A stretch of DNA of 41,096 bases, from assembly GCA_013298815.1 (NCBI GenBank), contig JAAFJF010000026.1, forward strand, positions 1 through 41,096, read 5' to 3'. Source of the DNA: Polaromonas sp. GTDB lineage: Bacteria > Pseudomonadota > Gammaproteobacteria > Burkholderiales > Burkholderiaceae_C. The notes beneath the pieces were generated by a model. It was not told the DNA's origin, did not search any database, and was given only the letters and a program-made list of their open reading frames with translations. Made by a program: the position numbers and the translations under genes. Below, piece by piece: positions 1-9,494 of this stretch. The first letter of the stretch is position 1. Each line of letters starts with the position of its first letter.

Positions 1-582
1 ATCGCAGCGGCCGCCGGCACCAGCGTGACCAACTACATCTCGACCGACCCAACGGGCGGCGGCACACCACCGACACCTGGACCGAGCTGCGCCCCAGCAG
101 CCAGCTGCGCCTCCGTGGGCCCCAACCCAGTGGCCAACGGCATCGTCCTGGCCGTGAGCAAATCGGCCCCTAGCCCAAGCCTGATCGTAGGCGCCAACAG
201 CACCTACACCATCACAGTGACCAACAGCGGCACTGGGGTGGCGACGACAGCGACCGTCAAAGAACTGATCCCATCGAACATGGACCTGGTCAGTGCCAGC
301 GGCGCCAACTGGACCTGCACCCCGGCAGGCGCGACCACAGATGCAGCCTTAAGCGCCTTGGTGCCAAGCCGCACCGTCAGCTGCAGCTACAGCAACGCCA
401 CAGGTATTGCGCCAGCGGGCGGCACAGACACTGCCTTAAAAATCGTGGTCAAACCGATCGCAGCGGCCGCCGGCACCAGCGTGACCAACTACATCTCGAC
501 CGACCCAACGGGCGGCGGCACACCACCGACACCTGGACCGAGCTGCGCCCCAGCAGCCAGCTGCGCCTCCGTGGGCCCCAAC
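1..582 (+). repeat. 456-bp-period direct repeat in the DUF11 gene
   Basis: Bases 1-126 recur at 457-582 without a difference that I can see, an offset of 456 bp (152 codons, in frame). The repeat runs off the left edge, so more units probably lie upstream. Each unit encodes one DUF11 module ending in a Gly/Pro/Cys-rich linker. Near-identity at the DNA level implies recent duplication or gene conversion. Confidence 0.85.
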
Positions 583-3147
583 TTGGTTAGTGATGTAACA
601 GCGACCAACGACACCATCAGCGGCGTCAATGGTGCCAGCGGCAACCCGACAGCGGGCAACGCGCTGGGTAACGACACCGTCAACGGCGCAGCCGCGACCG
701 TGGGTCCTACAGGCAACGCCACCTTGGTGGTCAAAACACCGGCGACCTCGATAGGCGGCGCGCCGGTGCCGGCGCTGGACATAGCCAGCGGCGTGGTCAG
801 CGTCCCAGCGGGCACGCCAGCGGGGACCTACACAATCGTGTACACCCTGTGTGAAAAGCTGAATCCGACCAACTGCAAAGACGCCACGATCAGCGTCACA
901 GTCACAGCCGCCCCGGTGGTAGCGACCAACGACACCATCAGCGGCGTCAATGGTGCCAGCGGCAACCCGACAGCGGGCAACGCGCTGAGTAACGACACCG
1001 TCAACGGCGCAGCCGCGACCGTGGGTCCGACAGGCAACGCCACCTTGGTGGTCAAAACACCGGCGACCTCGATAGGCGGCGCGCCGGTGCCGGCGCTGGA
1101 CATAGCCAGCGGCGTGGTCAGCGTCCCAGCGGGCACGCCAGCGGGGACCTACACAATCGTGTACACCCTGTGTGAAAAGCTGAATCCGACCAACTGCAAA
1201 GACGCCACCATAACTGTGCCAATTTCAGCTATCGATACGGTGAAAGCAGTAGGAGTACCTAAACAAATAAGTCCCAAGGTATTCGAAGTCTCCTACAGCA
1301 TTGTGGTTGCTAACGTATGCGCCTCTGCGCCTTTAGGTTGTGCTGGAACACCAATTTCATATAACGTGCAAGTCAACGATAATTTGAAGACCACATTCCC
1401 GACAGCGAGTTCTATTACCGTCAGTAACTATGCGGTCTCTAACGGTGCTAACGGCGCAGTGTGTACACCCGCAAGTACATCATTCCTAGGTACAGCCGCA
1501 GCAAGTGCGTTGTTCTCTGGTGTCAATGATTTAACCGGCGGCCAGTCCTGCGTAGCTACATTCAAAGTAACGATTGACTTTGGCACGGGTGATCTTCCTA
1601 CCACCTCTCAAAATAATTTAGCTTATGCAAGTGCAGTTGCCACTGATACAGCTGTGAATCTTGGTTATACGTTTCTTGCATCTGGTACGCCGGTACCACC
1701 AACAAATGCAGCCGCAACAGATATTTCAACGACTGCACCAGCAACCTCAGGACCACCGGGTACTTTGCCTGCAACGCCATTGCCGCCGACTGCGGTGGGC
1801 GGTGACTCAGCTTCAGGTGTGCCAACCAGCATTATTTTTGCAGCGCAAGATGATGGCGAGTTGGGTATTAAAAAATCGACGGCAACGAAGGTAACTACTG
1901 CTGGTGAAGTTGTCGAATATTCAATATTAATTAGCAACTCAAGCACAAGTGCAGTTAAAACAAAGGTGACAGACAAGCCACCAGTTGGTTTCGAATATGT
2001 GACAGGTACTGCAAAAGTCGGTGGCACAGCGATTGCATCACCGAGCTTCGCTAATGATGAGCTAGTATTTGATATAGGTACCATTGCAGCGACCAGCACT
2101 GTTGAACTTCGCTACCAAATGAAGCTTGGTGATACTGTAGAAGGTGGCGAAGCGTCTAACTGCGTAGTTGCAAAAGGCACAAGTACTTTAACGGGGACCG
2201 AGAAAGAAAGCGGCAAGACCTGCGCAACGGTTATCGTACAAACGGGTCTGTTCTTGGAGAAACGTGCTGGAGTCAAAAATGCAGAGATTGGTGATTCTGT
2301 CGAGTATTCACTGCGCGTTAAATCTGTGGGTGGAACAACCAAAAACGTGACTATTTCTGACAAGCTGCCGCTAGGCTTTAAGCTAATCGAAGGCACTGTC
2401 AAGCTTGTTCGTGGTGGTGTGATCTCTGCCATGGCCAACCCTGCTGGTTCACCTGGCCCTGCCGTGACTTACAACGTTGGCACAGTTGCCAACAAAGAAA
2501 TAGTTGAAATTCGCTACCGTGTTCGTTTGGGGATCGGCTCAGACCTGGGTGATGGTATCAACCGTGCCCAAGCAAAAGCACCGTTTGCGACATCATCCTT
2601 GGTGGCAACTGCCAAAATCTTGGTGACTCGCGGTGTGTTTACACGCGAAGCTTGTGTTGCTGGTAAGGTCTTCGTTGACTGTAATCAAAATGCGATGCAA
2701 GACAAAGGTGAACTTGGTATTCCAAGTGTTCGTTTGTACATGGAAGATGGTACGAATATGACCACTGATGAAAACGGTCAATACAGCATCTGTGGCGTAC
2801 GAGCCATCAGCCATGTCATGCAAGTTGATACAACGACCATGCCAGTTGGCAGCCGTATGGGCATCACAAGCAACCGCAACTTAGGCGATGGCGTGAGTTT
2901 GATGATGAACATCAAAGCCGGCGAGTTGTACCGAGCTGATTTCATTGAAGGGTCTTGCACACCAAGTATCTTGGAGCAAGTCAACCAGCGCATCAAACTT
3001 GGGTCCGTGACGCCATCTTCCTCTGCTTCGTCGACGCCTTCCAAACCACTAGAGTTTGATTCAAGTCAGCAGGGGTATTCGATACCGTTTTTGTGCACTA
3101 CACAACCTGATTCGATTGACTGTAAAAAAGCTGGAGGTTCAAAATGA
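1..3147 (+). CDS. DUF11 / SdrD-B-type repetitive surface protein, 5' end outside window
   Basis: The frame is open from base 1, so the true start lies upstream and at least 1049 residues are seen. Modules in order: a DUF11-type domain (about 148-576), two nearly identical 107-residue Ig/cadherin-like repeats (about 595-1236), a Cys-containing DUF11-like stretch (1237-1850), two further DUF11 domains (1855-2250 and 2250-2630) and an SdrD-B/Cna-B-like domain (2640-2960, with the typical GKVFVDCNQNAMQDKGE start). The tail has no LPXTG, which fits a Gram-negative. Such proteins are exported adhesin-like stalks; the exact partner is unknown. The stop overlaps the next start (ATGA), so it is probably coupled to the barrel protein downstream. 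Base composition changes sharply after about 1209 (GC-rich before, AT-richer after), suggesting shuffled repeat modules. Confidence 0.8.
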   Translation: MAAAAGTSVTNYISTDPTGGGTPPTPGPSCAPAASCASVGPNPVANGIVLAVSKSAPSPSLIVGANSTYTITVTNSGTGVATTATVKELIPSNMDLVSASGANWTCTPAGATTDAALSALVPSRTVSCSYSNATGIAPAGGTDTALKIVVKPIAAAAGTSVTNYISTDPTGGGTPPTPGPSCAPAASCASVGPNLVSDVTATNDTISGVNGASGNPTAGNALGNDTVNGAAATVGPTGNATLVVKTPATSIGGAPVPALDIASGVVSVPAGTPAGTYTIVYTLCEKLNPTNCKDATISVTVTAAPVVATNDTISGVNGASGNPTAGNALSNDTVNGAAATVGPTGNATLVVKTPATSIGGAPVPALDIASGVVSVPAGTPAGTYTIVYTLCEKLNPTNCKDATITVPISAIDTVKAVGVPKQISPKVFEVSYSIVVANVCASAPLGCAGTPISYNVQVNDNLKTTFPTASSITVSNYAVSNGANGAVCTPASTSFLGTAAASALFSGVNDLTGGQSCVATFKVTIDFGTGDLPTTSQNNLAYASAVATDTAVNLGYTFLASGTPVPPTNAAATDISTTAPATSGPPGTLPATPLPPTAVGGDSASGVPTSIIFAAQDDGELGIKKSTATKVTTAGEVVEYSILISNSSTSAVKTKVTDKPPVGFEYVTGTAKVGGTAIASPSFANDELVFDIGTIAATSTVELRYQMKLGDTVEGGEASNCVVAKGTSTLTGTEKESGKTCATVIVQTGLFLEKRAGVKNAEIGDSVEYSLRVKSVGGTTKNVTISDKLPLGFKLIEGTVKLVRGGVISAMANPAGSPGPAVTYNVGTVANKEIVEIRYRVRLGIGSDLGDGINRAQAKAPFATSSLVATAKILVTRGVFTREACVAGKVFVDCNQNAMQDKGELGIPSVRLYMEDGTNMTTDENGQYSICGVRAISHVMQVDTTTMPVGSRMGITSNRNLGDGVSLMMNIKAGELYRADFIEGSCTPSILEQVNQRIKLGSVTPSSSASSTPSKPLEFDSSQQGYSIPFLCTTQPDSIDCKKAGGSK
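601..1208 (+). repeat. 321-bp-period tandem Ig-like repeat
   Basis: Bases 601-887 recur at 922-1208, an offset of 321 bp (107 codons). I see only scattered differences, for example CTGGGTAAC against CTGAGTAAC. The repeat encodes a cadherin/Ig-like domain starting ATNDTISGVNG. The GC-rich codon style ends just where the second copy ends. Confidence 0.85.
3133..3137 (+). promoter_or_regulatory. Strong Shine-Dalgarno (GGAGG) for the barrel gene
   Basis: GGAGG lies 6 bp before the ATG at 3144, inside the last codons of the upstream gene. It decides the start at 3144 over the in-frame ATG at 3207. With the ATGA overlap it points to translational coupling. Confidence 0.75.
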
Positions 3148-6100
3148 ACAGCCAACTGAACACACCTGCCTCAAACAAAGCTGAATCACTTGCTCTGAGC
3201 CCTACTATGATTAAGAATGCAAAAAACAGAGCACTCAAGCCAGTTGCAACTGCTATTTTTGCGCTGATGACGGCTGGTTTTTCTACCCAGTTATTAGCGC
3301 AAACCGCGACAGACAACAAGGTCGATCCTGTCAGTCCGCCAATCGCTTTAAGCGCTGCTTGTGGTTCGGCTGGCGTGGTGTTTAAAAATTCAGATGGTTC
3401 CGACCTAGATATTTTGAATTCGAACAACTCTCGGCTGCCTGTCGCTGCAGATTTGGGTTTGTGGGGCGAGAGCAAGGGTTTGCCAGTCGGCTCAAAGATA
3501 CTATTGTCTGTTTCGAATGCACAAGCGCCCGCAGATGGACGCGCTATCCTCAAAATTGGCGTCAAAGCTTATGACGCAGTGGGGGCGTTGATTACGACCC
3601 CCGTTAAACTATTGATTGAAACCAGTTTGGGTAGACTCAGTGTTGATGGCTATTCAACGCAAGCCTCTTCATTGGAAGTGGTAACTAAAACAGGTGAGGC
3701 TTGCTTAAATTTAGTTGCATCAAACATTGCAGGCGAATCTCTGGTTCGCGTCAGCTCTGGTGCCGTTAAAGTTCAAGGCGTGGTTGATTTTGTACCCGAT
3801 TTACGTCCTATGCTGGTCGTTGGGATGGTCGAAGGATCCATTAGTCTGACCAAGTTCAAGAAAGACGCTTTAACGCCGAACATCGTCACCACAGACTTTG
3901 ATGAGACTTTGCGTAATTTCGCCAAAACCACAGACGAAGGTGACAAACGTCAAACAGTCGCTGGCCGTGTCGCGATGTTTGTCAAGGGCACCATCAAGGG
4001 AGAATATCTGCTTACAGCTGCTTACGATAGCGATAAGATTGTTCAACAAAAATTGTTTCGAGACATCGATCCCAACACTTATTACCCGGTCTTTGGTGAT
4101 GCATCCGTCAAAAACTTTGATGCACAAAGCGCCAGCCGCTTGTATGTGCGTGTCGACAAAGACAAGAGCTACATGCTCTATGGTGATTACACCACTGCAG
4201 CTACAGACGAGGCGACCAAGCTTGCCAGTTACAGCCGCAGTCTCACAGGCGGTAAATACCATTTTGAAAATGATACCGTCAAAGTTAACGCTTGGGCTGC
4301 GCGCGATACGCTCAGAGCCTATGTTGACGAGCAGCCTGGTTTAGGTATCAGTGGCCCCTATGCCGTAGGTCAAGCGAATGCAGTTGCTAATTCAGAAAAA
4401 GTTGAGTTGTTGGTTCGCGACAGAGCTCAAGTTTCAGTCATTTTGAAACGAGAATTACTGACACGTTTTGTTGATTACGACTTTGAACCCTTTACCGGCA
4501 AGATGTTGTTTCGCAAACCCGTTCCTTCTGTGGATGAGAACCTCAATCCTGTGTCGATTCGCATAACTTACGAAGTCGATGAAGGTGGAGAAAAGTTCTG
4601 GGTTGGTGGCATTGATGCGAAGGTTAAAGTTGGTCCTGTCTCGATAGGAGCATCACATGTTGAAGATAAAAACACCCTCGCACCCTACAAACTCAGTGGA
4701 ATCAACGCCGAAATTAAACTTGGCTCGCAAACCTATTTTGTGGCTGAAGCGGCCAAAAGCACGGGAACACAGTTTTATAACCAAAGTATTGATGCCATTA
4801 CCTCAGCAACCAACGGTTCACCCACTGCTTTAGGTGGTGTTGTACCCTCTGCGGTCGTTCAAACTGGTCAGGCTGCACGCATGGAGTTGCGCCACACGGG
4901 GGATGACCTGCAAGCACGTGCGTATGTCAGCAAGGCAGACGCCGACTTCCAAAACAGTAATGCGGGCATCACTGCAGGCAGGGAGGAAGCTGGCGCCAAT
5001 GTTAGCTACAAAGTAAGCGAACAGATTGTTGTAAAAGTTGATCTCATACTAACCAAAGAGCTAGTCACGGCTTCTAAACGAGAAGCAGGCGGCGCCAGTG
5101 TCAATTACAAAATTTCAGACGCGTTGATACTCGATTTGGGTGTGAATCATGTCAAGGAAAAAGGTAAATCTGGTGCACTTAGCGTCACGTCCTTACAAAA
5201 TACCCAGTCGAGTCTGCCAGGCCTGGGTTTCGCTAGCACGACCGGCGTCGGCATTAGCACTGCGAACGGTGCCAGCTTGTTACCTTCGTTGGCGAACACG
5301 ACAACAGCAACGACAGCATCTGGTGATATAGACAACGAATACACCAGCTTACGCGCCCGTTTAACTGGCAAAGTGACAAATGACATCAGCATTTATGGCG
5401 AATACGAGCGTGCCACGGACGACACAGGTCGACAACGTTCTGCCATTGGTGCGGAATATCGTATCAACGAGAAGAGCCGCGTCTACGGTCGCTATGAGTT
5501 TCAAAATACACTCAGCGGTAATGCTGCTGGGTACAGCCTAGATGGCACCAACACGCGAACGTCTGTCATCGGTATCGATACTGAATACATGAAAGATGGG
5601 CAATTGTTCAGCGAATATCGTTTGTCTGGTGCTCAAAATGGTTTTGATGCAGCAGCATCCATTGGTATACGTAACCAATGGAGCATCAGCGATGGTTTTA
5701 TGATCAATACGAGCGCAGAACGCCAAGCTTTACGGCCCTATGAAGGAGCCAAAGGCGATGCGGTCGCTATGAGCTTAGGTGCCATGTACAGCGGAAATCC
5801 GGTTTATAAGCTAGGTGGGAAATTGGAGTACCGCACTTCGCGGCCTACTGACCAGTGGAACGCCACACTTGCATACGACCGTAAGCTCGATAACAATTGG
5901 TCTGCGATTGCGCGCGACTTGTACATGTACACGCATGACAAATGGGATACAGGTGCAGGCGATCAAACCCAAAATCGCTTTCAGGTGGGCTTGGCTTACC
6001 GCGACGTAGAAACCAATATGTTTAACGGTTTAGCGCGCCTTGAGCATCGTACAGACATCAGTACAGCGCTTGCAGATCTTAAAAACAGCACCACAACCGT

Positions 6101-6458
6101 TTTTAGTGTGCAGGGTAACTACCATCCTGTTCGAGCTTTCACACTCAACGGGCAAGCTGCATTTAAATATGTCAATGAAACCTTTGGCAATGTCATCACG
6201 AAATGGCAAGGAACCTTGGTTTCCGGTCGCGTTTCTTATGACTTTACTGATCGTATCGATGGCAGCATCATGGCCAGCCGCATGTGGGGCACAGGTGCTT
6301 CTGTCTCGGGTATTGGTGCTGAGATTGGTGTGCGATTGGTCGACAATATGTGGCTTGGTTTGAGCTACAACATCGGGAAATTTGTAGATACTGAACTTTT
6401 CAGCTCAAACGCGAGTTGGACAGGCTGGCACTTGCGCATGAACTACAAATACCATTAA
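3144..6458 (+). CDS. Large outer-membrane beta-barrel protein with N-terminal Ig-like region
   Basis: 1104 residues. An unusually long N-region (about 30 residues) precedes a hydrophobic segment and a likely signal-peptidase site after Ala52 (LLA-Q). Residues about 65-230 look like an invasin/Ig-like periplasmic region. From about 250 to the end there are alternating, aromatic-rich strands typical of an outer-membrane barrel (for example DPNTYYPVFGDASVKNFDAQ and many YGRYEF-type strands). The last strand ends in NYKYH rather than the usual terminal Phe. The gene overlaps the upstream DUF11 protein gene by 4 bp. I infer that the barrel anchors or secretes that protein; transport of another ligand is possible. 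Confidence 0.75.
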   Translation: MNSQLNTPASNKAESLALSPTMIKNAKNRALKPVATAIFALMTAGFSTQLLAQTATDNKVDPVSPPIALSAACGSAGVVFKNSDGSDLDILNSNNSRLPVAADLGLWGESKGLPVGSKILLSVSNAQAPADGRAILKIGVKAYDAVGALITTPVKLLIETSLGRLSVDGYSTQASSLEVVTKTGEACLNLVASNIAGESLVRVSSGAVKVQGVVDFVPDLRPMLVVGMVEGSISLTKFKKDALTPNIVTTDFDETLRNFAKTTDEGDKRQTVAGRVAMFVKGTIKGEYLLTAAYDSDKIVQQKLFRDIDPNTYYPVFGDASVKNFDAQSASRLYVRVDKDKSYMLYGDYTTAATDEATKLASYSRSLTGGKYHFENDTVKVNAWAARDTLRAYVDEQPGLGISGPYAVGQANAVANSEKVELLVRDRAQVSVILKRELLTRFVDYDFEPFTGKMLFRKPVPSVDENLNPVSIRITYEVDEGGEKFWVGGIDAKVKVGPVSIGASHVEDKNTLAPYKLSGINAEIKLGSQTYFVAEAAKSTGTQFYNQSIDAITSATNGSPTALGGVVPSAVVQTGQAARMELRHTGDDLQARAYVSKADADFQNSNAGITAGREEAGANVSYKVSEQIVVKVDLILTKELVTASKREAGGASVNYKISDALILDLGVNHVKEKGKSGALSVTSLQNTQSSLPGLGFASTTGVGISTANGASLLPSLANTTTATTASGDIDNEYTSLRARLTGKVTNDISIYGEYERATDDTGRQRSAIGAEYRINEKSRVYGRYEFQNTLSGNAAGYSLDGTNTRTSVIGIDTEYMKDGQLFSEYRLSGAQNGFDAAASIGIRNQWSISDGFMINTSAERQALRPYEGAKGDAVAMSLGAMYSGNPVYKLGGKLEYRTSRPTDQWNATLAYDRKLDNNWSAIARDLYMYTHDKWDTGAGDQTQNRFQVGLAYRDVETNMFNGLARLEHRTDISTALADLKNSTTTVFSVQGNYHPVRAFTLNGQAAFKYVNETFGNVITKWQGTLVSGRVSYDFTDRIDGSIMASRMWGTGASVSGIGAEIGVRLVDNMWLGLSYNIGKFVDTELFSSNASWTGWHLRMNYKYH

Positions 6459-6497
6459 GCAGCTCGGTTATTTGGTTTGGCGTGACATAATTTACTG

Positions 6498-7409
6498 ATG
6501 TCGCAAACTTCACCACAACCAATCATCCGCGCTACACCACTCATCAGACAAGACTTTCGCTTCAGCTCCCGCCTTCGGGTGCGCTGGGCGGAGGTTGATT
6601 TACAAAAAATAGTGTTCAACGCCCACTATTTGATGTACTTTGACACCGCCATCAGCGACTACTGGCGCGCCATGGCCATCCCCTACGAAGAAACCATGCA
6701 CCAATGGGGTGGTGATTTGTACGTGAAAAAAGCCAGTGTCGAGTACTTCGCCAGCGCCCGATACGAAGACCAGCTAGACGTGATGCTCAAATGCACCAAG
6801 ATAGGCAATTCATCCGTTGTTTTTAATGGCGCTATTTTTCGCTCTGACCAGCTACTGGTGACGTGTGAGCTGATTTACGTTTACGCCAATCCTGCCACCC
6901 AAAGCTCACAGCCCGTGCCCGCAGCTTTCCGTGAGCTGTTGACCGCTTTTGAAGCAGGTGAGCCTATGACAAGCTTGAAAACTGGTGACGTGACAGCCTT
7001 AGGCGCTGATGCCTTTGTCATCCGTGAAGCCGTTTTCGTCAACGAGCAAGGCTTTGCTTTAGAGATTGAAAAAGATGCTTTTGACGCCACCAGCCTTCAT
7101 GCCGTCGTCTACAACCGCTTAGGTAAGCCACTAGCAACAGGGCGTTTGCTACCAACCAGCGTGGTGGACGGTGTCCAAACCAGCAAAATTGGTCGAATGG
7201 CGGTGCACCGTGTGATGCGCGGCTCCAAGCTGGGCAAAGACATTCTCAGCACACTTGTTGCAGCGGCAAAATCACGAGGAGACAAGCAGGTCAAGCTTGG
7301 CGCACAATGGAATGCACAAAATTTCTATGCAAAACAAGGGTTTACAGCGCAGGGCGAACCTTTTGACGATGAAGGCATGCCGCATATTGAGATGGTGAAA
7401 AGGCTTTAA
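6498..7409 (+). CDS. Fusion of YbgC/FadM-type acyl-CoA thioesterase and GNAT acetyltransferase
   Basis: 303 residues in two parts. Residues about 20-150 form a 4HBT hot-dog thioesterase with the YbgC-type motif RVRWAEVDLQKIVFNAHY (Asp34 is the expected catalytic acid; family consensus is R-Y-x-E-T-D). Residues about 165-303 form an ElaA/YjcF-like GNAT domain (VFVNEQGF; an acetyl-CoA loop around RVMRGSKLGKDIL; NFYAKQGF near the end). The thioesterase would hydrolyse short acyl-CoA or acyl-ACP thioesters; the acetyltransferase substrate is unknown. No clear Shine-Dalgarno precedes the ATG. The gene converges on ygfZ with only 6 bp between stops. Confidence 0.85.
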   Translation: MSQTSPQPIIRATPLIRQDFRFSSRLRVRWAEVDLQKIVFNAHYLMYFDTAISDYWRAMAIPYEETMHQWGGDLYVKKASVEYFASARYEDQLDVMLKCTKIGNSSVVFNGAIFRSDQLLVTCELIYVYANPATQSSQPVPAAFRELLTAFEAGEPMTSLKTGDVTALGADAFVIREAVFVNEQGFALEIEKDAFDATSLHAVVYNRLGKPLATGRLLPTSVVDGVQTSKIGRMAVHRVMRGSKLGKDILSTLVAAAKSRGDKQVKLGAQWNAQNFYAKQGFTAQGEPFDDEGMPHIEMVKRL

Positions 7410-7415
7410 ATATTC

Positions 7416-8408
7416 TCAAATATCTTCCAGCAAAGGGTAGGGCAGCGGCAACAAAGTGATGTCCGCACCGCTGGCTGACCCCAAAGTCAGCTTGCCGCCC
7501 ACGGTGGCTGAAACTTGCATGGACACAATGGCCGAGTAACCACCGCTTGAATCAGTCGCTGGGTTTTTAGCAACTTGCACCACCATGCCGCAAGCTTGCT
7601 CTGCATCCAAATCATGAAAAACTTCATGTCCGACAACGGGTTGCGTGTCTGTAGAGTCGATTTGCACAACGTAAGCCCGCCGTTTTAAAGTTCCACGGAA
7701 TTGACTCCGTGCCACCACTTCTTGTCCTGGATAGCAACCTTTTTTGAAGTTCACCCCACCCACAGACTCATAATTCAGCATTTGAGGCACATAAGCTTCA
7801 ACGATGGGTGCTGTGATGGTGGCGATGCCAGTGTGCACCTCGCTCCAGTTCCAAATCTCTGCAGACAGTGTTTCTCCAACGGGCGCGGCATCACCAACGG
7901 GTGTCACGCACAGTGCACGCGTTTGACCCAATGCGGGATGCAGTGCAATTGCTGTAGAGGCATTAAATATGACTGTAGCCGGCGTATTTATTGCCTGAGC
8001 AGCTATTAAATTAATAGTATTTCCGGTCAATCCAAAAAAGTTAAATTCAGCCGTCACATCCGTCAACTTGGCCTTCGCCCGCATCACAAACATGCTCAAA
8101 CGCTTCAAAGTCGGTGCCAAAATGTCGCGGCTGCAAACCATGTAGATATCTGGTGTTGTTTGGGTCGTATCTAAAGCAGGGCGTTTGTAAATAATGAACG
8201 ACGCTTGCATCCGCCCCTTGGCCGAGCAAAACGCCGCCAAACGCGACTCGTTCATGCCCAAAAGCGCCACATCATTGGTCAACTGACCTTGCAGAAACGA
8301 CGCGGCATCCGCACCTGTGACGCGAATGATGCCCAAATGCTCAAGTTTGACCACGCCAGAGGGTAATTCGGCGCTTGATTGTGTGTGTTTTATGCTTGAG
8401 GGGTTCAT
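7416..8408 (-). CDS. ygfZ: Folate-binding protein YgfZ (iron-sulfur repair, GcvT-like)
   Basis: 330 residues. The family signature K-G-C-Y-x-G-Q-E is present at about residues 222-230 (KKGCYPGQEVVAR), and the N-terminal part has the GcvT-like folate-binding pattern (FLQGQLTNDV, near residue 40). YgfZ helps maintain or repair certain Fe-S enzymes using tetrahydrofolate, in the cytoplasm. The gene is divergent from mltG, a common arrangement in Comamonadaceae. A dispersed repeat (7975-8022) lies inside the gene and encodes a loop around NTINLIAAQAINTPATV, without breaking the frame. Confidence 0.9.
   Translation of the reverse strand: MNPSSIKHTQSSAELPSGVVKLEHLGIIRVTGADAASFLQGQLTNDVALLGMNESRLAAFCSAKGRMQASFIIYKRPALDTTQTTPDIYMVCSRDILAPTLKRLSMFVMRAKAKLTDVTAEFNFFGLTGNTINLIAAQAINTPATVIFNASTAIALHPALGQTRALCVTPVGDAAPVGETLSAEIWNWSEVHTGIATITAPIVEAYVPQMLNYESVGGVNFKKGCYPGQEVVARSQFRGTLKRRAYVVQIDSTDTQPVVGHEVFHDLDAEQACGMVVQVAKNPATDSSGGYSAIVSMQVSATVGGKLTLGSASGADITLLPLPYPLLEDI
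7975..8022 (+). repeat. Dispersed 45-bp repeat, copy 1 (inside ygfZ)
   Basis: GTAGCCGGCGTATTTATTGC followed by CTGAGCAGCTATTAAATTAA. This copy is closest to the family consensus. It is antisense to the gene that carries it and has no stop in the ygfZ frame. Confidence 0.75.
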
Positions 8409-8467
8409 AGGTGAATTATCATTGCAGATTGATGTCGTTATTTTCCATGGCGTATTTTTAGGGCAAT

Positions 8468-9493
8468 GTGCTGATGTTCAAGAGGTTTTTTACAGTTATC
8501 GCATTGTTGGCGATTTTTATCGCTGCAGGCGCGGGCGCACTGGCTTGGTGGGTAAACCAGCCTTTTGATTTGACATATTCGACCGTTGAGTTCACTTTAG
8601 ACAAATCCAATGCGGCATCTCAGGGTAAATCCGTTGCCCAGCAAGTTGTAGAAGCTGGCGTGCAAACCCAACCGGCGTTGTTGCAGCTGTGGTTTCGCGT
8701 CTCAGGCGATGCCCGCAAAATCAAAGCGGGCAGTTACGAGCTGGAGGCGGGCGTGACGCCGCGCAGCTTGCTGAAAAAGCTGGTTAGCGGCGACCAAGCC
8801 TTCAAAACCGTGACTTTGGTCGAAGGTTGGACGTTTGCCCAGTTACGCGAAGCGCTCTCAAAAGCGGAGCACCTTAGGCAGGAAACACGCGGGCTAAAGC
8901 CAGAAATTATCATGGAAAAGCTGGGTAAACCGGGTTTGAAGCCAGAAGGCCGCTTCTTCCCCGACACCTATACCTACACCAAAGGTAACAGCGATTGGGT
9001 CGTCCTGAAAAGCGCTTTTCAAGCCATGAACAAGAATTTAGACGCTGCGTGGGAGATGCGTGCCAGCGACTCGCCGTTGAAATCCATGGATGATGCGTTG
9101 ACGCTGGCCAGCATCGTCGAAAAAGAAACCGGCAGCAAAGCCGACCGCGCCATGGTGGGCAGCGTGTTCAACAACCGCCTGCGTATCGGCATGCCGTTGC
9201 AAACCGACCCAACGGTGACTTACGGCGCAGGCCCCGCCAAAGGCAAAGAATACGACGGCAACTGGCTGAGCGCAAAAGCAGACGACAACCCGTGGAACAC
9301 TTACCGCCGCACCGGCCTACCACCCACCCCCATCGCCATGCCCGGCAAAGCCGCGCTCTTGGCGGCCGTTCAGCCAAAACCCAGCAGCGCCCTGTATTTT
9401 GTGGCCAAAGGCGACGGCACGGGAGCCAGCCAGTTCAGCGACACGTTGGAAGAGCACAATCGGGCTGTGAATAAATACATTCGGGGTAAATAA
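8468..9493 (+). CDS. mltG: Endolytic murein transglycosylase MltG
   Basis: 341 residues. An N-terminal membrane anchor (about 8-28) is followed by the periplasmic YceG-like domain. The catalytic Glu lies in [10 protein letters not shown], at residue 218, followed by the conserved [18 protein letters not shown]. MltG cuts nascent peptidoglycan strands and sets their length. The start at 8468 or the Met two codons later (8474) are both possible. It heads a run with tmk (stop and start almost touching), holB and tatD. A small repeat copy sits at 8866-8901, in the region before residue 150, giving [12 protein letters not shown]. Confidence 0.95.
   Translation: MLMFKRFFTVIALLAIFIAAGAGALAWWVNQPFDLTYSTVEFTLDKSNAASQGKSVAQQVVEAGVQTQPALLQLWFRVSGDARKIKAGSYELEAGVTPRSLLKKLVSGDQAFKTVTLVEGWTFAQLREALSKAEHLRQETRGLKPEIIMEKLGKPGLKPEGRFFPDTYTYTKGNSDWVVLKSAFQAMNKNLDAAWEMRASDSPLKSMDDALTLASIVEKETGSKADRAMVGSVFNNRLRIGMPLQTDPTVTYGAGPAKGKEYDGNWLSAKADDNPWNTYRRTGLPPTPIAMPGKAALLAAVQPKPSSALYFVAKGDGTGASQFSDTLEEHNRAVNKYIRGK
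8866..8901 (-). repeat. Dispersed 45-bp repeat, copy 2 (inside mltG)
   Basis: In reverse orientation it reads TTTAGCCCGCGTGTTTCCTG then CCTAAGGTGCTCC. It shares GAGCACCTTAGGCAGGAAA and the following ACGC with copy 8 in addA, and both are translated in the same frame (EHLRQE[TI]R). Confidence 0.65.
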
Positions 9494-9494
9494 G

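Noticed and set aside
489-1136. Two near-identical minus-strand frames of 102-108 codons
   Set aside because: They mirror the tandem repeats of the DUF11 gene and have no independent support.
8445-8475. A tenth copy of the 45-bp repeat before mltG (GGCGTATTTTTAGGGCAATG)
   Set aside because: Only the first ten or so bases match the core and the rest diverges; too weak to call.
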